In this document: positions 34,028 through 43,159 of the stretch, one piece after another
Layout: each line of letters begins with the position of its first letter
Position numbering within the stretch: the first letter of the stretch is position 1
Assembly: GCA_017509785.1 (NCBI GenBank)
Contig: JAFWOT010000005.1
Span: 1 to 54,093, forward strand
Source of the DNA: Clostridia bacterium
GTDB taxonomy: Bacteria; Bacillota; Clostridia; Christensenellales; CAG-138
DNA: 54,093 bases
Direction of reading: 5' to 3'
The notes under the pieces: generated by a model
What the model saw: the letters and a program-made list of their open reading frames with translations, nothing else
Databases searched by the model: none
What the model was told of the DNA's origin: nothing
Program-made: the position numbers and the translations under genes

Positions 34028-34942
34028 TCAGGATAAGCGTCTGAGCATCGGGCAGTATTTCACCTTCCAAAACAAATGCATTAGCCAACCTGCCGGAAGG
34101 CACGCATACATAAGCGCGGCATGGTCACAGGTGCTTGCCATTTTACCCGGCGTCATCCTTGCAAAGCAGCCATAGCATGTATACAGAAGTCCGTTTTTGA
34201 TCCGGCGCTTAAATCCGTTTTTTTCAGCCATATTCAAATTGGCCGTATACATGCCTCCGTGTGGGTTGCGAATCCGCAGGGGCTTACCCGACTTTGTCAA
34301 CCCCCCGTCAAGATAGCCACACAGATAAACGACCTTATTAACGTAAACGCATTTATGCGTAAAGCTGACACGGTTCCAGAGCGCGCCCTCTGAAATAAAC
34401 TTCTCTCCCGGAAAAACCGGAAACGGGTACTTTCTGAACAGCTCAGCCCGGATAACCTCGCAGGCGTCGCTGCTGCCGTTTGTTATCCTTCGGTAGGCCA
34501 TAATGTCCACCGGTACGTTCTCATCTGCGGCATAGCAGTTGGGGTGCTCTTCGTCCGGGCCTTTAAGCAGGGTCACGATCCCGATACCGGGGTCGTCTTC
34601 CCATCTGCTCCATGCACTTAAAACCTGTTCGACCGCATCCTCCGTTAGAACATCGTCGCTGTCGAGTATCAGCACGTATCGTCCTCTGATATACGGGTGC
34701 GACGCATTCAACGCGGTATGCTTCCCGCCGTTTTCTTTTTTTATATAGCGAAAAGGAAATCCGCCGTTTGAGAAGGTATTCGAAAGCTTCTCAGTATCGT
34801 CGGTGCTGCCGTCGTCTACCAGGATCCATTCAAATCCTCCCGACGTTTGCCGGCACAGGGACTCAAAGCATGCTTTTAAGCAGTTTGCCCTGTTATACGT
34901 CGGAGTAACGATTGAAACCAAGATATCCATCGGTTCAGCCAT
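34028..34942 (-). CDS. Family 2 glycosyltransferase
   Basis: The protein has 304 residues. VSIVTPTYNRANCLKACFES, LVDDGSTDDTE, NGGKHTALNAS and LDSDDVLTEDAV (about 95) are GT2 motifs; GEKFISEGALWNRVS occupies the acceptor region. The GGKHTALN form is seen in many EPS-associated GT2 proteins. The start at 34942 overlaps the end of the upstream gene by 8 bases; a second in-frame ATG at 34930 is possible. Confidence 0.9.
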   Translation of the reverse strand: MAEPMDILVSIVTPTYNRANCLKACFESLCRQTSGGFEWILVDDGSTDDTEKLSNTFSNGGFPFRYIKKENGGKHTALNASHPYIRGRYVLILDSDDVLTEDAVEQVLSAWSRWEDDPGIGIVTLLKGPDEEHPNCYAADENVPVDIMAYRRITNGSSDACEVIRAELFRKYPFPVFPGEKFISEGALWNRVSFTHKCVYVNKVVYLCGYLDGGLTKSGKPLRIRNPHGGMYTANLNMAEKNGFKRRIKNGLLYTCYGCFARMTPGKMASTCDHAALMYACLPAGWLMHLFWKVKYCPMLRRLS

Positions 34943-36050
34943 TTTTTTCAAGCGCCTTTCTGTAGAAACCGCAAAGCCACTCAGCGGTCGCGCCGATATC
35001 AAAACCTGCCCTTTTCACAGCTTCGGAATGATCCCGCCTCGGCTCGCTATTTTTCACAGTCTCCATGATCTGCTCAGCCCATTGTTCGTGAGTGTTTTCA
35101 AGCGGAATGAAGTGCATGAGTTCTGTTACCTTGCATTCCGGAGCAACTACCTTGTCGCTGGTAAAACTGATCAATCCGGAAGCCTGGGCCTCAACACTTA
35201 CCAGCGGGAGACCTTCGTACAACGAGGGCAGCAAAAACACGTCCATAGCCTGATAATACTCGTAAACATCGCTGCGGTTCCCCACAAAAATGACTGAGGA
35301 ATTCAAACCCAACCGCTCGACCTGTTCCCTGATTTCGCGTTCCAAAGAGCCGCTGCCAACGAGCATAAGCTTGGCGTTGGGGAGCTTTTTGTGGATAGCT
35401 CCGAAAATCTCGATCAGAAACTTATGGTTCTTCGGCAGCTCAAACCGAGCCACGTTGCCTACAACAAGGCTGTCGTCGGATATCCCGTAGCGCTCACGGA
35501 TTCGTTTATGCGTTTCGGGATTCCACTTAAACCGATCCGAAAGGATGCCGTTATTGATCACCGTAAACGCAGTGCCCTCTCCGTACTGGGAAACGCCTGC
35601 CGCATTGGAACACGCAAAGTGGTAATCTCCCATATGCCTCAGAGGGAGCTGCCAAACATACCTTGCCGCCCCCCTGATCCCTTTGCCGTGGGAATTGCTG
35701 TGGCAGTGCGCTATCGTTATCCTTCCCGCTTTTTTTGCTTCGTCCAGATATATTGGGGCAGAGCCGCGGCTGTGCCCATGAACGATACGGTACTCAGGAT
35801 GCTCGCAGAAGAATTCTCTCCACCATTTGCGATAGCTGCCGAGCGTAAGAGGGCTTATATGGGGGCACCGATAGATCTTGCTGCCAAGCGACAGTATTTC
35901 TTTATCGTGAGCGCACTCCTCCTGAAGCTGCTCGACAAAATCGAATTGGTACTTTTCTCGATCGATCACACGCAGCAGATTCATTAAGAACGCCTCTGTG
36001 CCACCGAAGTTCATTTGACCCACAACATGAAGTACGTGTATTTTGTCCAT
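34935..36050 (-). CDS. Family 4 glycosyltransferase
   Basis: The protein has 371 residues. VLHVVGQMNFGGTEAFLMNL, IVHGHSRGSAPIYLDEAKKAG, AHCHSNSHG and the E-x7-E site LYEGLPLVSVEAQASGLIS resemble EpsF-type transferases of Firmicutes. AGAGGATACA precedes the ATG. It lies 22 bases after the start of nothing else, directly following the iron-sulfur gene in the same operon. Confidence 0.93.
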   Translation of the reverse strand: MDKIHVLHVVGQMNFGGTEAFLMNLLRVIDREKYQFDFVEQLQEECAHDKEILSLGSKIYRCPHISPLTLGSYRKWWREFFCEHPEYRIVHGHSRGSAPIYLDEAKKAGRITIAHCHSNSHGKGIRGAARYVWQLPLRHMGDYHFACSNAAGVSQYGEGTAFTVINNGILSDRFKWNPETHKRIRERYGISDDSLVVGNVARFELPKNHKFLIEIFGAIHKKLPNAKLMLVGSGSLEREIREQVERLGLNSSVIFVGNRSDVYEYYQAMDVFLLPSLYEGLPLVSVEAQASGLISFTSDKVVAPECKVTELMHFIPLENTHEQWAEQIMETVKNSEPRRDHSEAVKRAGFDIGATAEWLCGFYRKALEKNG

Positions 36051-36072
36051 TGTATCCTCTATTCGATCGCCG

Positions 36073-37278
36073 TCAGATTCTCTTTCTGATCATTACGCGA
36101 AAACTTGACGGAAGTACCGCGCTCGCCATCAAAACCACGCGTTTCAGTTTCTGTTTTGCAGGTTCCCTTGAGCGGTACGCTCTCACCGCTTTTTCAACGG
36201 GGGCGCCGCTTTTCAAAAGCTCCATCGCCTCGCGGTGGGCAGCGGCGTCGGCATAGCCCGCCATATTCTGCGCCCGAAGCATCTCCTCAGGCGTGCCGGG
36301 GTCGAGCGCAATCACCGCGCCGGAGCGAAGCAGTTCCTCTATGGCGGCGCGGCCCGCGTCGGTCAGCGCGAACGCGGCCGATACGCCGTCGCTGCGGCTT
36401 TGGTAACGCCTGCCCCAATAATCGCCTATCCTGAGGTCCGCAAGCGAGACCTCCTTTCTGAGGCTGCAGGTCATGCAGGCGTCGCCCAAAAGCACGTTTT
36501 CAAAGTAAACCTGCCAGAAAAGCTCCCTCTCCCGCGTGCCGTAAAACGTCCTGCCGTTTGCGTCCGCCCGAATGCAATAGCTGTGCCAACCGTCCTTCTT
36601 GTACCTGAAGCGCAGGCTGTCGAACCTGTTGGCTTTGAGCTTTTTGCGGATGCGCTCGGTCTGCTTATCCCACAGGCCGACGGGCGGCACCCCGTGGCAG
36701 AATATCTCGACAAGCAGGAACCTGTCGCGCACCTTCGATACCTCGCAGGCCTTCGCAAGCCCCGCGATCTGGCAGGGCGTGCCGAACACGGTGAACCGGG
36801 CGGAAGGGTCCTTTTTGGCCTCCGCAAGCGCATTGCGGAACGCCTCCTGCGGGTCGCTCTGCAGGTATTTGGAGCCATCGAGCGCCGCAATACCGGCCTC
36901 CGTGCAGACCGTTTCGTGACGCACGCGGTCGGTCCGCGTATCGTAGACCGCGCCCATCGCTTTGCCTCCGCCACGCACGGTCCATAGCGCGAGCTCGTGC
37001 GCGAGGCCCCCCGAGGAGCAGTTTTTGATCGTTTCGGGGTTCGCGCTCTGAACGGCGTAAAGGGGGCTCTCCCTCAGATCGCACCCGGCGACCTCATCCG
37101 AGAACCTGTGACAGACCCGTGTACACAGCCCGCAGCCGACGCATTTTTCACCGCAGACGCGGGCCGTCAGCAGGCCGGTTTCGTCCGGCTTCAGCACTAT
37201 CGCTCCGTGCGGGCAGACCGCAGCGCACGCGCCGCAGCCGGAGCAGGGCCATTCGGTTTGCCTGTTAACGCTGTCCAT
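36073..37278 (-). CDS. FrhB-like iron-sulfur flavoprotein of EPS loci
   Basis: The protein has 401 residues. Two [4Fe-4S] ferredoxin motifs lie at the N-terminus (CSGCGACAAVCP at about 12 and CVGCGLCTRVCH at about 45), followed by FrhB/FdhB-type N- and C-terminal domains (NCSSGGLAHELALW, VFGTPCQIAGLA, GDYWGRRY). In methanogens FrhB carries FAD and reduces F420; relatives in bacterial EPS loci have no established reaction. The start overlaps the pyruvyltransferase by 14 bases, so the two are coupled. The pairing recurs in Clostridia EPS clusters to my knowledge, suggesting a redox step linked to pyruvyl or a related modification. Confidence 0.85.
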   Translation of the reverse strand: MDSVNRQTEWPCSGCGACAAVCPHGAIVLKPDETGLLTARVCGEKCVGCGLCTRVCHRFSDEVAGCDLRESPLYAVQSANPETIKNCSSGGLAHELALWTVRGGGKAMGAVYDTRTDRVRHETVCTEAGIAALDGSKYLQSDPQEAFRNALAEAKKDPSARFTVFGTPCQIAGLAKACEVSKVRDRFLLVEIFCHGVPPVGLWDKQTERIRKKLKANRFDSLRFRYKKDGWHSYCIRADANGRTFYGTRERELFWQVYFENVLLGDACMTCSLRKEVSLADLRIGDYWGRRYQSRSDGVSAAFALTDAGRAAIEELLRSGAVIALDPGTPEEMLRAQNMAGYADAAAHREAMELLKSGAPVEKAVRAYRSREPAKQKLKRVVLMASAVLPSSFRVMIRKRI

Positions 37279-38365
37279 TTTTTACCCGCTCCAAAGCGTT
37301 TTTCAGATACTCGCCGCTCTCTTCGGCAAGCGCGCGTATGCGCCCGTCGGTTTCGGCGTAATCGACCGGCTCCGACAGCACCCGCTCAAGCTCCGCCTCG
37401 GTTATGGCGCTCAGCCGCCGCCCCTGCAAACCGGTCACTTCAAGCAGGGACTCCAGCTTGAAGGCGTTGATGCTCTTCCTCACAAACACGGCGACGCGGC
37501 AATGGTTTTTCATGGCGACGACGCTGCCGTGGAAGGTGTCCGTCACGACGCAGGCGGCCCCGCGGAAATACCCGTACCACTCCTCCGGCCCGCAGGTGAT
37601 ATTCCTGTCGCACCAGGCGTGATAGGTCCCCGCGGAAACCGTGATAAGGCCGTGCTTTTTGGCATAGGCGCGTATCGCCGCGACCTCGCTCCCGTCCGTC
37701 ATGTTGGAGTCGTACGCATAGACCAGCAGGTACGGCTTACCTATCCGTTTGGTCTGCGCCTTATGATCGCCGTCATACAGCAGCACCGGGTCGCATACGA
37801 GCGGCGCATCCCGCCCGGTCAGGCTCATTATCATCTCACGGGTGTGCGCGTCCCTTGCGGAGAGGGAAAACATGCTCACAAGCCCGTTTTTTACAAGGTC
37901 AAAGCAGCCGAACTCGCGCAGCGTATCCTCCGTGGTCCTGCCGAACGCCGGAGCGTACGCCACGGCCGGCACGCCGCCCAGCCCGTGACCGTACATCATG
38001 GGATTACAGCCGACGTCTATGCTGAACACCTCGTCGCTGCCTATGACTATCGCGTCGCAGCCGCTGCTGTCGTACGGCGCAAAGCTATGCTTTGCAATGC
38101 TGCGGTCGATGGCCTTTACCTTGCGGTAGTTGAAGAGCGTAAGCCCCGGCCCCTTTTCGATGAGGTAGTGCTTAATATAGAACGGGAGCGCCTTCCATGA
38201 GGCGGAGTTGCGTTCCTTCTCGCCCTGCATAAAGTCAAAATTCTTTTTATAGGTCAGTATGACGACCTCATGCCCGAGCCCGCGCAAATAGGCTTCCAGC
38301 GATATCATCTGAAGCTGTGCGCCCATGTTATAAACGTTGTAGTGCGTTAATATACCGACCTTCAT
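37265..38365 (-). CDS. Polysaccharide pyruvyl transferase
   Basis: The protein has 366 residues of the PS_pyruv_trans family. GILTHYNVYNMGAQLQ, IVIGSDEVFSID, AYAPAFGRTTED, LSARDAHTREMI, CDPVLLYD and the late VVTDTFHGSVVAMKNH motif are typical. Family members such as CsaB and WcaK transfer pyruvate from phosphoenolpyruvate to a sugar, forming a ketal that gives the polymer negative charge. It is coupled by ATGA to the upstream GT4 and overlaps the FrhB-like gene downstream. Confidence 0.92.
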   Translation of the reverse strand: MKVGILTHYNVYNMGAQLQMISLEAYLRGLGHEVVILTYKKNFDFMQGEKERNSASWKALPFYIKHYLIEKGPGLTLFNYRKVKAIDRSIAKHSFAPYDSSGCDAIVIGSDEVFSIDVGCNPMMYGHGLGGVPAVAYAPAFGRTTEDTLREFGCFDLVKNGLVSMFSLSARDAHTREMIMSLTGRDAPLVCDPVLLYDGDHKAQTKRIGKPYLLVYAYDSNMTDGSEVAAIRAYAKKHGLITVSAGTYHAWCDRNITCGPEEWYGYFRGAACVVTDTFHGSVVAMKNHCRVAVFVRKSINAFKLESLLEVTGLQGRRLSAITEAELERVLSEPVDYAETDGRIRALAEESGEYLKNALERVKNGQR

Positions 38366-39495
38366 CGTTCCGTCAGCCCCTCCAGTATGCGGGCGAATTC
38401 CTTCTTGACATCGCCCACCGAGTACGGTGCGGCCCTGACCGCCCCGCGTTCGCCGGCTATGGCGCGTTTTTCCGGGTCCTTTGCATAGCTCAAAACAGCC
38501 TCAGCAAAGCCCCGTACGTCCCCGGCGGGTATGAGCGCGCCCGTTTCTTCGGACACAAGCTCGTCATGCCCGCGGTTATGCGAGGCGACGACGGGCTTTT
38601 TGCAGAGCATGGCCTCGATTATGTTGAGGGGCATGCCCTCGCGGCGGCTGCAGGAGACGACGAGATCGACGGCGGGCGTGAGCTTCTCGAGGTCCGTGCG
38701 GTAACCGAGGAGCCGGACGACGCCCTCCAGCCGCTCATCCGAGATCAGCCTGCGGAGCTCCTGCTCCTTGGGGCCGTTGCCGGCGAGCAGCACCTTAAGG
38801 TTCGGGAGCCTGTCCTTCAGGAGCGCGGCGGCGCGGATCAGCGTGCTCTGGTTCTTGTTCTCGTTGAGCTCGCCGGTGCAGAGTATCACGAAATCGTCCT
38901 GGGAAAGGCCCTCCGCCTCGCGCATGGCTCGCTGCTCGGCCTCCGTCGCGGGGTGATAACGGTTTTCGTCGACGCCGACCCCGTGGATGTGCTCCACCTT
39001 AGTGCGCCCGCCGAACTTGCGCTTCGCGAGCTCGTAGTCCTCGTTGTTCACCGTGATGAGCATGTCGCAGAGGCGCGCCATGTGCTTCTCGATCGGGTAG
39101 TAGACGAGCCAGTTTTTCTTCGACGCGCCCTTGAAAAAGTGGAATCCGTGCGCCATATAGACGACCTTTGTGCCGCGCTTGCGGGCCTTTTTCGCGGCAA
39201 GCCGCGTGACTATGCCGCCCATTGGCGTGTTGCAGAGGATCACGTCGTAGTGCTCCTCCGCCAGCAGCTTTTTCAGCTGCCTGTATGCCTTGACGTTGTT
39301 CGGGCTCTTGGGCGAGCGGTCGAACGGGACTTCTATGAATTTGTCGCAGTTTTTGAGCCTGAGGCCGTTTTTGACCGCAAGGTTGTCGTGCGCGGCCACG
39401 TGTACCTCCCATCCCGCCTCCCGCAGGTTCTTCATGTGCGGCAGGTGAAATTGGCAGATGTGGCTCAAAACCGTGGAGGTGTAGAGGATCTTCAT
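38362..39495 (-). CDS. Family 4 glycosyltransferase, EpsD-like
   Basis: The protein has 377 residues. LYTSTVLSHICQFHLPHMK, VDENRYHP and ILCTGELNENKNQSTLIRA, then VVSCSRREGMPLNIIEAM (E-x7-E) match the EpsD-like branch of GT4, often the enzyme that adds the second sugar after the phosphoglycosyltransferase. This gene returns to high GC after the AT-rich cassette upstream. The ATG has only a weak AAAAAG site. Confidence 0.92.
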   Translation of the reverse strand: MKILYTSTVLSHICQFHLPHMKNLREAGWEVHVAAHDNLAVKNGLRLKNCDKFIEVPFDRSPKSPNNVKAYRQLKKLLAEEHYDVILCNTPMGGIVTRLAAKKARKRGTKVVYMAHGFHFFKGASKKNWLVYYPIEKHMARLCDMLITVNNEDYELAKRKFGGRTKVEHIHGVGVDENRYHPATEAEQRAMREAEGLSQDDFVILCTGELNENKNQSTLIRAAALLKDRLPNLKVLLAGNGPKEQELRRLISDERLEGVVRLLGYRTDLEKLTPAVDLVVSCSRREGMPLNIIEAMLCKKPVVASHNRGHDELVSEETGALIPAGDVRGFAEAVLSYAKDPEKRAIAGERGAVRAAPYSVGDVKKEFARILEGLTER

Positions 39496-39523
39496 ATCTT
39501 TTTACACTAATTATTTTTAAAGT

Positions 39524-41074
39524 TTACCACGGTAAAGCATTGTTAATGCCATAGTACACTTTTTCGAACAGTTCTCTCTTCTTTGTCTCGTTTCCGTTTA
39601 CAACATGGATGCCGAGCTTTTCGATCCTGTCATCCATCGTGTTCATCATATCCTTCTGAAGCTGATCATCGATTCTTTTTCTCAGCGGAGTACGCAGCAT
39701 CATATCAAGCAGCGCCCTGTTGTTATAAGGAACGGTTATCTCGTTGGAAAGCATATGCTCTCCCGTTAGAGCCATGCCGCCCCATCCTCCAAACACGATC
39801 TCCCACACAAAGAATTCCGACCATGGATAGTCCGTGTCATTCAACGCATCTTCGAGTCCGGTTTTTTTAAGATACTCTTTGAATCTTGCATCGGTTCTGA
39901 CCGCATCCCCTCTGTTAAGCAAGAACACTTTATACATTGACGTCAACATCCGCGGACGAATCTTGCGTGGGAACGACTTTTTGCCGTACTTTTTATATCG
40001 GCTTGCCCTTGCCACTTCAGCGACCCAAGATTTAACCTCCACGTCATAATCAAACTTTTCTTTCAGAACGATCCGCTTGCAAATATCATTAGCGTTCGCC
40101 TTTCCCAAGAATGCATAATGCCGTTCAAGCAGCTTGGAAACCTCTTTATAATCCGGATATGAGTTGGGGTTGGTATCGACGTCATAGATCCTGTGTTCAA
40201 GTCCCAACGCCCCACATATGCTCTGTGCCGCAAGCGCATCGTCCTTCTCTCTCGGCAAAGAAACGTAGCTGAAGTACGCAAAACGCTGCTGCACGCCTTT
40301 TGCGCATGCAAGTGTGGTTTTGCTGTCCGTGCCTCCGGTCAGCGAAATGGCCGGCCTCTCCCATTTGTCCGCGATCAAGCGCATAGTGTTGTTCATAACC
40401 TTGCAGATCGCAGCAACACGTTCCTCATACTCCTTACCGACTGCTTCAGTATAGGGCCTTCTCGGATAAAATCTGTTAACGGTGATATCGTCGTCAACCC
40501 TCACTTCGGTATTCGGCACGATCCTCTTTACCTCAGGGTACGGAGTGAGATCCCCGGGCAAATACCACCCGTACAGATGAAACAGTTTCGACCTTTTAAG
40601 GCTTGATACGTAGGGATCCTCTTTGAGACCGTAAATATCTGCGATCATATTGCTGTACGCGCTGAAGCATTTGGCGCTCCCCACGACCGCATAATTAGCC
40701 CCAAGCATACCGGCGCAATCACATAGGGCGGTTACAGCATCTCCTTCTATAACAGCATAAAAGAAAACGCCTGTCAGACAGTCAATGCTGTCCCGGTATG
40801 CTTCCGATCCAAACTCGAAGGATGCCAAGTGTTTCAGTATTTCTTCTTCATTGGCAGTCATGGAAAACGGATCGTATGCATGACCTACAAGTATGTATGC
40901 GCGTCCGTGTGCTTCAAAACAGTAAAACCTTTGTTCAGGGTGTACAAAAAGGCGAAAACCTCCGACACTTCTGCTTTTCCACTCGCCAAGCATGGCAAGC
41001 TTCCGCAGGGCGGAGTCTTCATCGTTTGTCAGCAAATAGCCAAACGTATATAAGCTTTTAGTCCAATCAGTCAT
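39524..41074 (-). CDS. Asparagine synthetase-like ATP-dependent ligase without glutaminase Cys
   Basis: The protein has 516 residues. The C-terminal AsnB-type synthetase domain contains the PP-loop SLTGGTDSKTT at 244-254, in which ATP is bound and the substrate acid adenylated. The N-terminal domain (about 1-200) retains the Ntn-fold outline (LTGVFFYAVI, CAGMLGANYAV) but starts MTDWTK, lacking the Cys2 needed to release ammonia from glutamine, as in beta-lactam synthetases. It should therefore join an acid and an amine, or use free ammonia, and not act as a normal asparagine synthetase. The start overlaps the second ATP-grasp reading frame in ATGA, placing it in the hydroxyacid cassette. Confidence 0.85.
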   Translation of the reverse strand: MTDWTKSLYTFGYLLTNDEDSALRKLAMLGEWKSRSVGGFRLFVHPEQRFYCFEAHGRAYILVGHAYDPFSMTANEEEILKHLASFEFGSEAYRDSIDCLTGVFFYAVIEGDAVTALCDCAGMLGANYAVVGSAKCFSAYSNMIADIYGLKEDPYVSSLKRSKLFHLYGWYLPGDLTPYPEVKRIVPNTEVRVDDDITVNRFYPRRPYTEAVGKEYEERVAAICKVMNNTMRLIADKWERPAISLTGGTDSKTTLACAKGVQQRFAYFSYVSLPREKDDALAAQSICGALGLEHRIYDVDTNPNSYPDYKEVSKLLERHYAFLGKANANDICKRIVLKEKFDYDVEVKSWVAEVARASRYKKYGKKSFPRKIRPRMLTSMYKVFLLNRGDAVRTDARFKEYLKKTGLEDALNDTDYPWSEFFVWEIVFGGWGGMALTGEHMLSNEITVPYNNRALLDMMLRTPLRKRIDDQLQKDMMNTMDDRIEKLGIHVVNGNETKKRELFEKVYYGINNALPW

Positions 41075-42056
41075 GCGCGTCCTTCCAATAAGTCTGAAAA
41101 CAGTTTGCGATGCCCTCTGTTATATAGAGTCTGTTCCATGTAGAATTCAGCATCCCAGTTTCCCTCTATCATGACTGGCCCTGAATCTGTTACTGCTATA
41201 TCCCAAGAAGTATATCTCAGCTGTGGTGTAACATTAGCAGCGCGAATCGCAAGCTCCTTGACTTTTTCCCAATCTGGAATCATAAATCCGGTAAGGGACG
41301 ATTAGTCTTCGGATGGACTTTATACTTTTGAAAATGCTTGTCCATAGCGGGTGTTTCGATAATGCCGTTGGCAATGTTGATTCCAGCGGCCATACCTCCA
41401 GAATGAACATTATCAACTATCGTATCATTGCCAAATCGAATTATTGCAGTTACGATCTTCGGTCCTTCAGGTGTTTGAAGAACTGTCACCTTAATGGTGT
41501 TTAGCGATTGAGGATGTATCTCTTTAATTCGTTCATGGTTTTCAACAACAGGCTCCGCTACAACATCCGCAGTCATATTGTTCCATATCTCTCTTGCGTC
41601 CTCTATAGTTTCAACTTTTACCTTTTTTGCACCTTCTCCGCCCCATCCAACTGATTTTTTTATAAACAAATCACGGTATTGCATTGAGAATTCGATAAAC
41701 TTCTCTAATCCTTCTCTTTTCGAATACTGTTCTCTATTCAAAAGCTCTGCATAATAGAGAACTGCCAGTGACTTATTTCCAATCCTTTCGCGAAGTTCCA
41801 ATGGATTATACCGGTCGAAAAAGCTAAACATATGCCTTCTGGTCATATAAGTAAGCTTCTCGCTGCGTTTTTTTGCATAAAAACCATATCCTGCAAACTC
41901 AGAGAAGCTTGTTCCATAAATGATATAACTCGCTATAGCCTTTATCGCAAACGTCGGCAAACTAATGTGCATCTTTTTGGGAAGCATTTCGTCCGCATTG
42001 ACAAGGTCATTGTAATAGGTTTTTAACTTTTTTATATTGGAAAGCTGCATAACCAT
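41071..42056 (-). pseudogene. Sugar-transfer-associated ATP-grasp gene with frameshift
   Basis: The first frame (42056 to 41280, 258 codons) encodes an ATP-grasp N-terminal and central part (LFIKKSVGWGGEGAKKV, VVAEPVVENHERIKEI, NTIKVTVLQTPEGPKIVTA, NVHSGGMAAGINIANG) and stops after HPKTNRPLPDL. The second frame (41283 to 41071, 70 codons) continues the same protein: MIPDWEKVKELAIRAA, SWDIAVTDSGPVMIEGN, with the C-terminal metal ligands. Restoring one base just before 41290 gives RPLTGFMIPDW, as the family expects. The break could be a mutation, a sequence error, or a real ATGA-coupled split, because the stop and restart overlap in ATGA. ATG at 42056 or 42050 (AGGAGG site). AT-rich. Confidence 0.85.
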
Positions 42057-42070
42057 TCTCCTCCTTTAGA

Positions 42071-43159
42071 TTATTTTTTGGATTTACTTAATAATTGGAT
42101 AATTACTTCTTCCGTTAAATCACCAAACAGAGGTCCATTACAATACTGGGGAAGAATGATGCCCGGCCAGTAAACATTATACTCAATAAGGACAGGTTCC
42201 TTATGTCTATCAAGTGTGATATCAAAACCAACGATATCAAAATGCTGTAGTCCTTCATGGACCGTCAAAGCAGTATCAATTATCTTACTAAAATTGGGGA
42301 TGTCCATCTGCTTTTCAATTCCGAGATCGGAAATAAGATTCCTTCTTCCATCCATATCATACCATTCTTTGGCAACCTTTCCCGCCTTGTTTACTGCACA
42401 AACATGTGCGATTTCCTTGCCTTTAATAAAATTCACATCAGTATGGAATCCTGGTGTCCCAAAGCGAAGCGTAGAATGAAGATGATGCAGTTTCCCATTC
42501 AACCTCAAGGTGTAGACACGGATGATGTTGACAGAACTATCATTATATATTGCTAAAGATTCATGTTGTTCAACGACCTGTTGAACAACATAGTTCGTTC
42601 CAAAGTTTTGCAGTTTTTCTTTTAGACTTATATAGTCATGCTTTCCTGTTTCAATTAACTCGACTCCTCGCCCCTCCATCCCATACGACGGTTTAACGAT
42701 GATTTTGTCAAATCCTTTTAAAATAGTTTTCGATACGCTTTCAATGTCAGCAATTTTATAGTCTTTGTCGTAAAACAATCCGTCAATCATAAAAGCAATC
42801 ACGCTAGGCTGTTTGACTTCAGGAAAAAACCTTGAATAATAAGCCTTATCATCCCAAGCAGGGATCAAATTTGTAGCATTCAGCCTCGGCCATATTTCAA
42901 GACCATATACATCATTCGGAACATAGCGCGCATCAAAGCTGTTTGTAGCTTTATAAAGGCGATGCCACTCGCCTTTTCCCCTATAACCGATGGGTTTCCA
43001 AAGAGAATCAATTGCTTTGATTTCCTGCTTTGTAAGCTTGCAGCATTCATCATGCTCTTTCAAGCTTGACAAAGCCATTTTTCTGTGAACGCTGATCAAG
43101 TGGTTTTCGCTTATTCTGTTAATGGTCCCTGATGCGAGGTCTCGAATTCTACTAATCAT
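42071..43159 (-). CDS. Sugar-transfer-associated ATP-grasp protein
   Basis: The protein has 362 residues. KIIVKPSYGMEGRGVELIE (about 154-172) is the ATP-binding lysine/glycine loop, NYVVQQVVEQHESLA the hinge, and VGFDITLDRHKEPVLIEYNV (about 313-332) carries the acidic metal ligands; SSVNIIRVYTL and LHSTLRFG lie between. This matches the ATPgrasp_ST family, common in EPS and capsule loci and of unproven function; ATP-grasp enzymes join an acid to an amine or hydroxyl through an acyl-phosphate. It is AT-rich and abuts a very GC-rich gene, overlapping it by 8 bases. GGGAGAG is the binding site. Confidence 0.85.
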   Translation of the reverse strand: MISRIRDLASGTINRISENHLISVHRKMALSSLKEHDECCKLTKQEIKAIDSLWKPIGYRGKGEWHRLYKATNSFDARYVPNDVYGLEIWPRLNATNLIPAWDDKAYYSRFFPEVKQPSVIAFMIDGLFYDKDYKIADIESVSKTILKGFDKIIVKPSYGMEGRGVELIETGKHDYISLKEKLQNFGTNYVVQQVVEQHESLAIYNDSSVNIIRVYTLRLNGKLHHLHSTLRFGTPGFHTDVNFIKGKEIAHVCAVNKAGKVAKEWYDMDGRRNLISDLGIEKQMDIPNFSKIIDTALTVHEGLQHFDIVGFDITLDRHKEPVLIEYNVYWPGIILPQYCNGPLFGDLTEEVIIQLLSKSKK

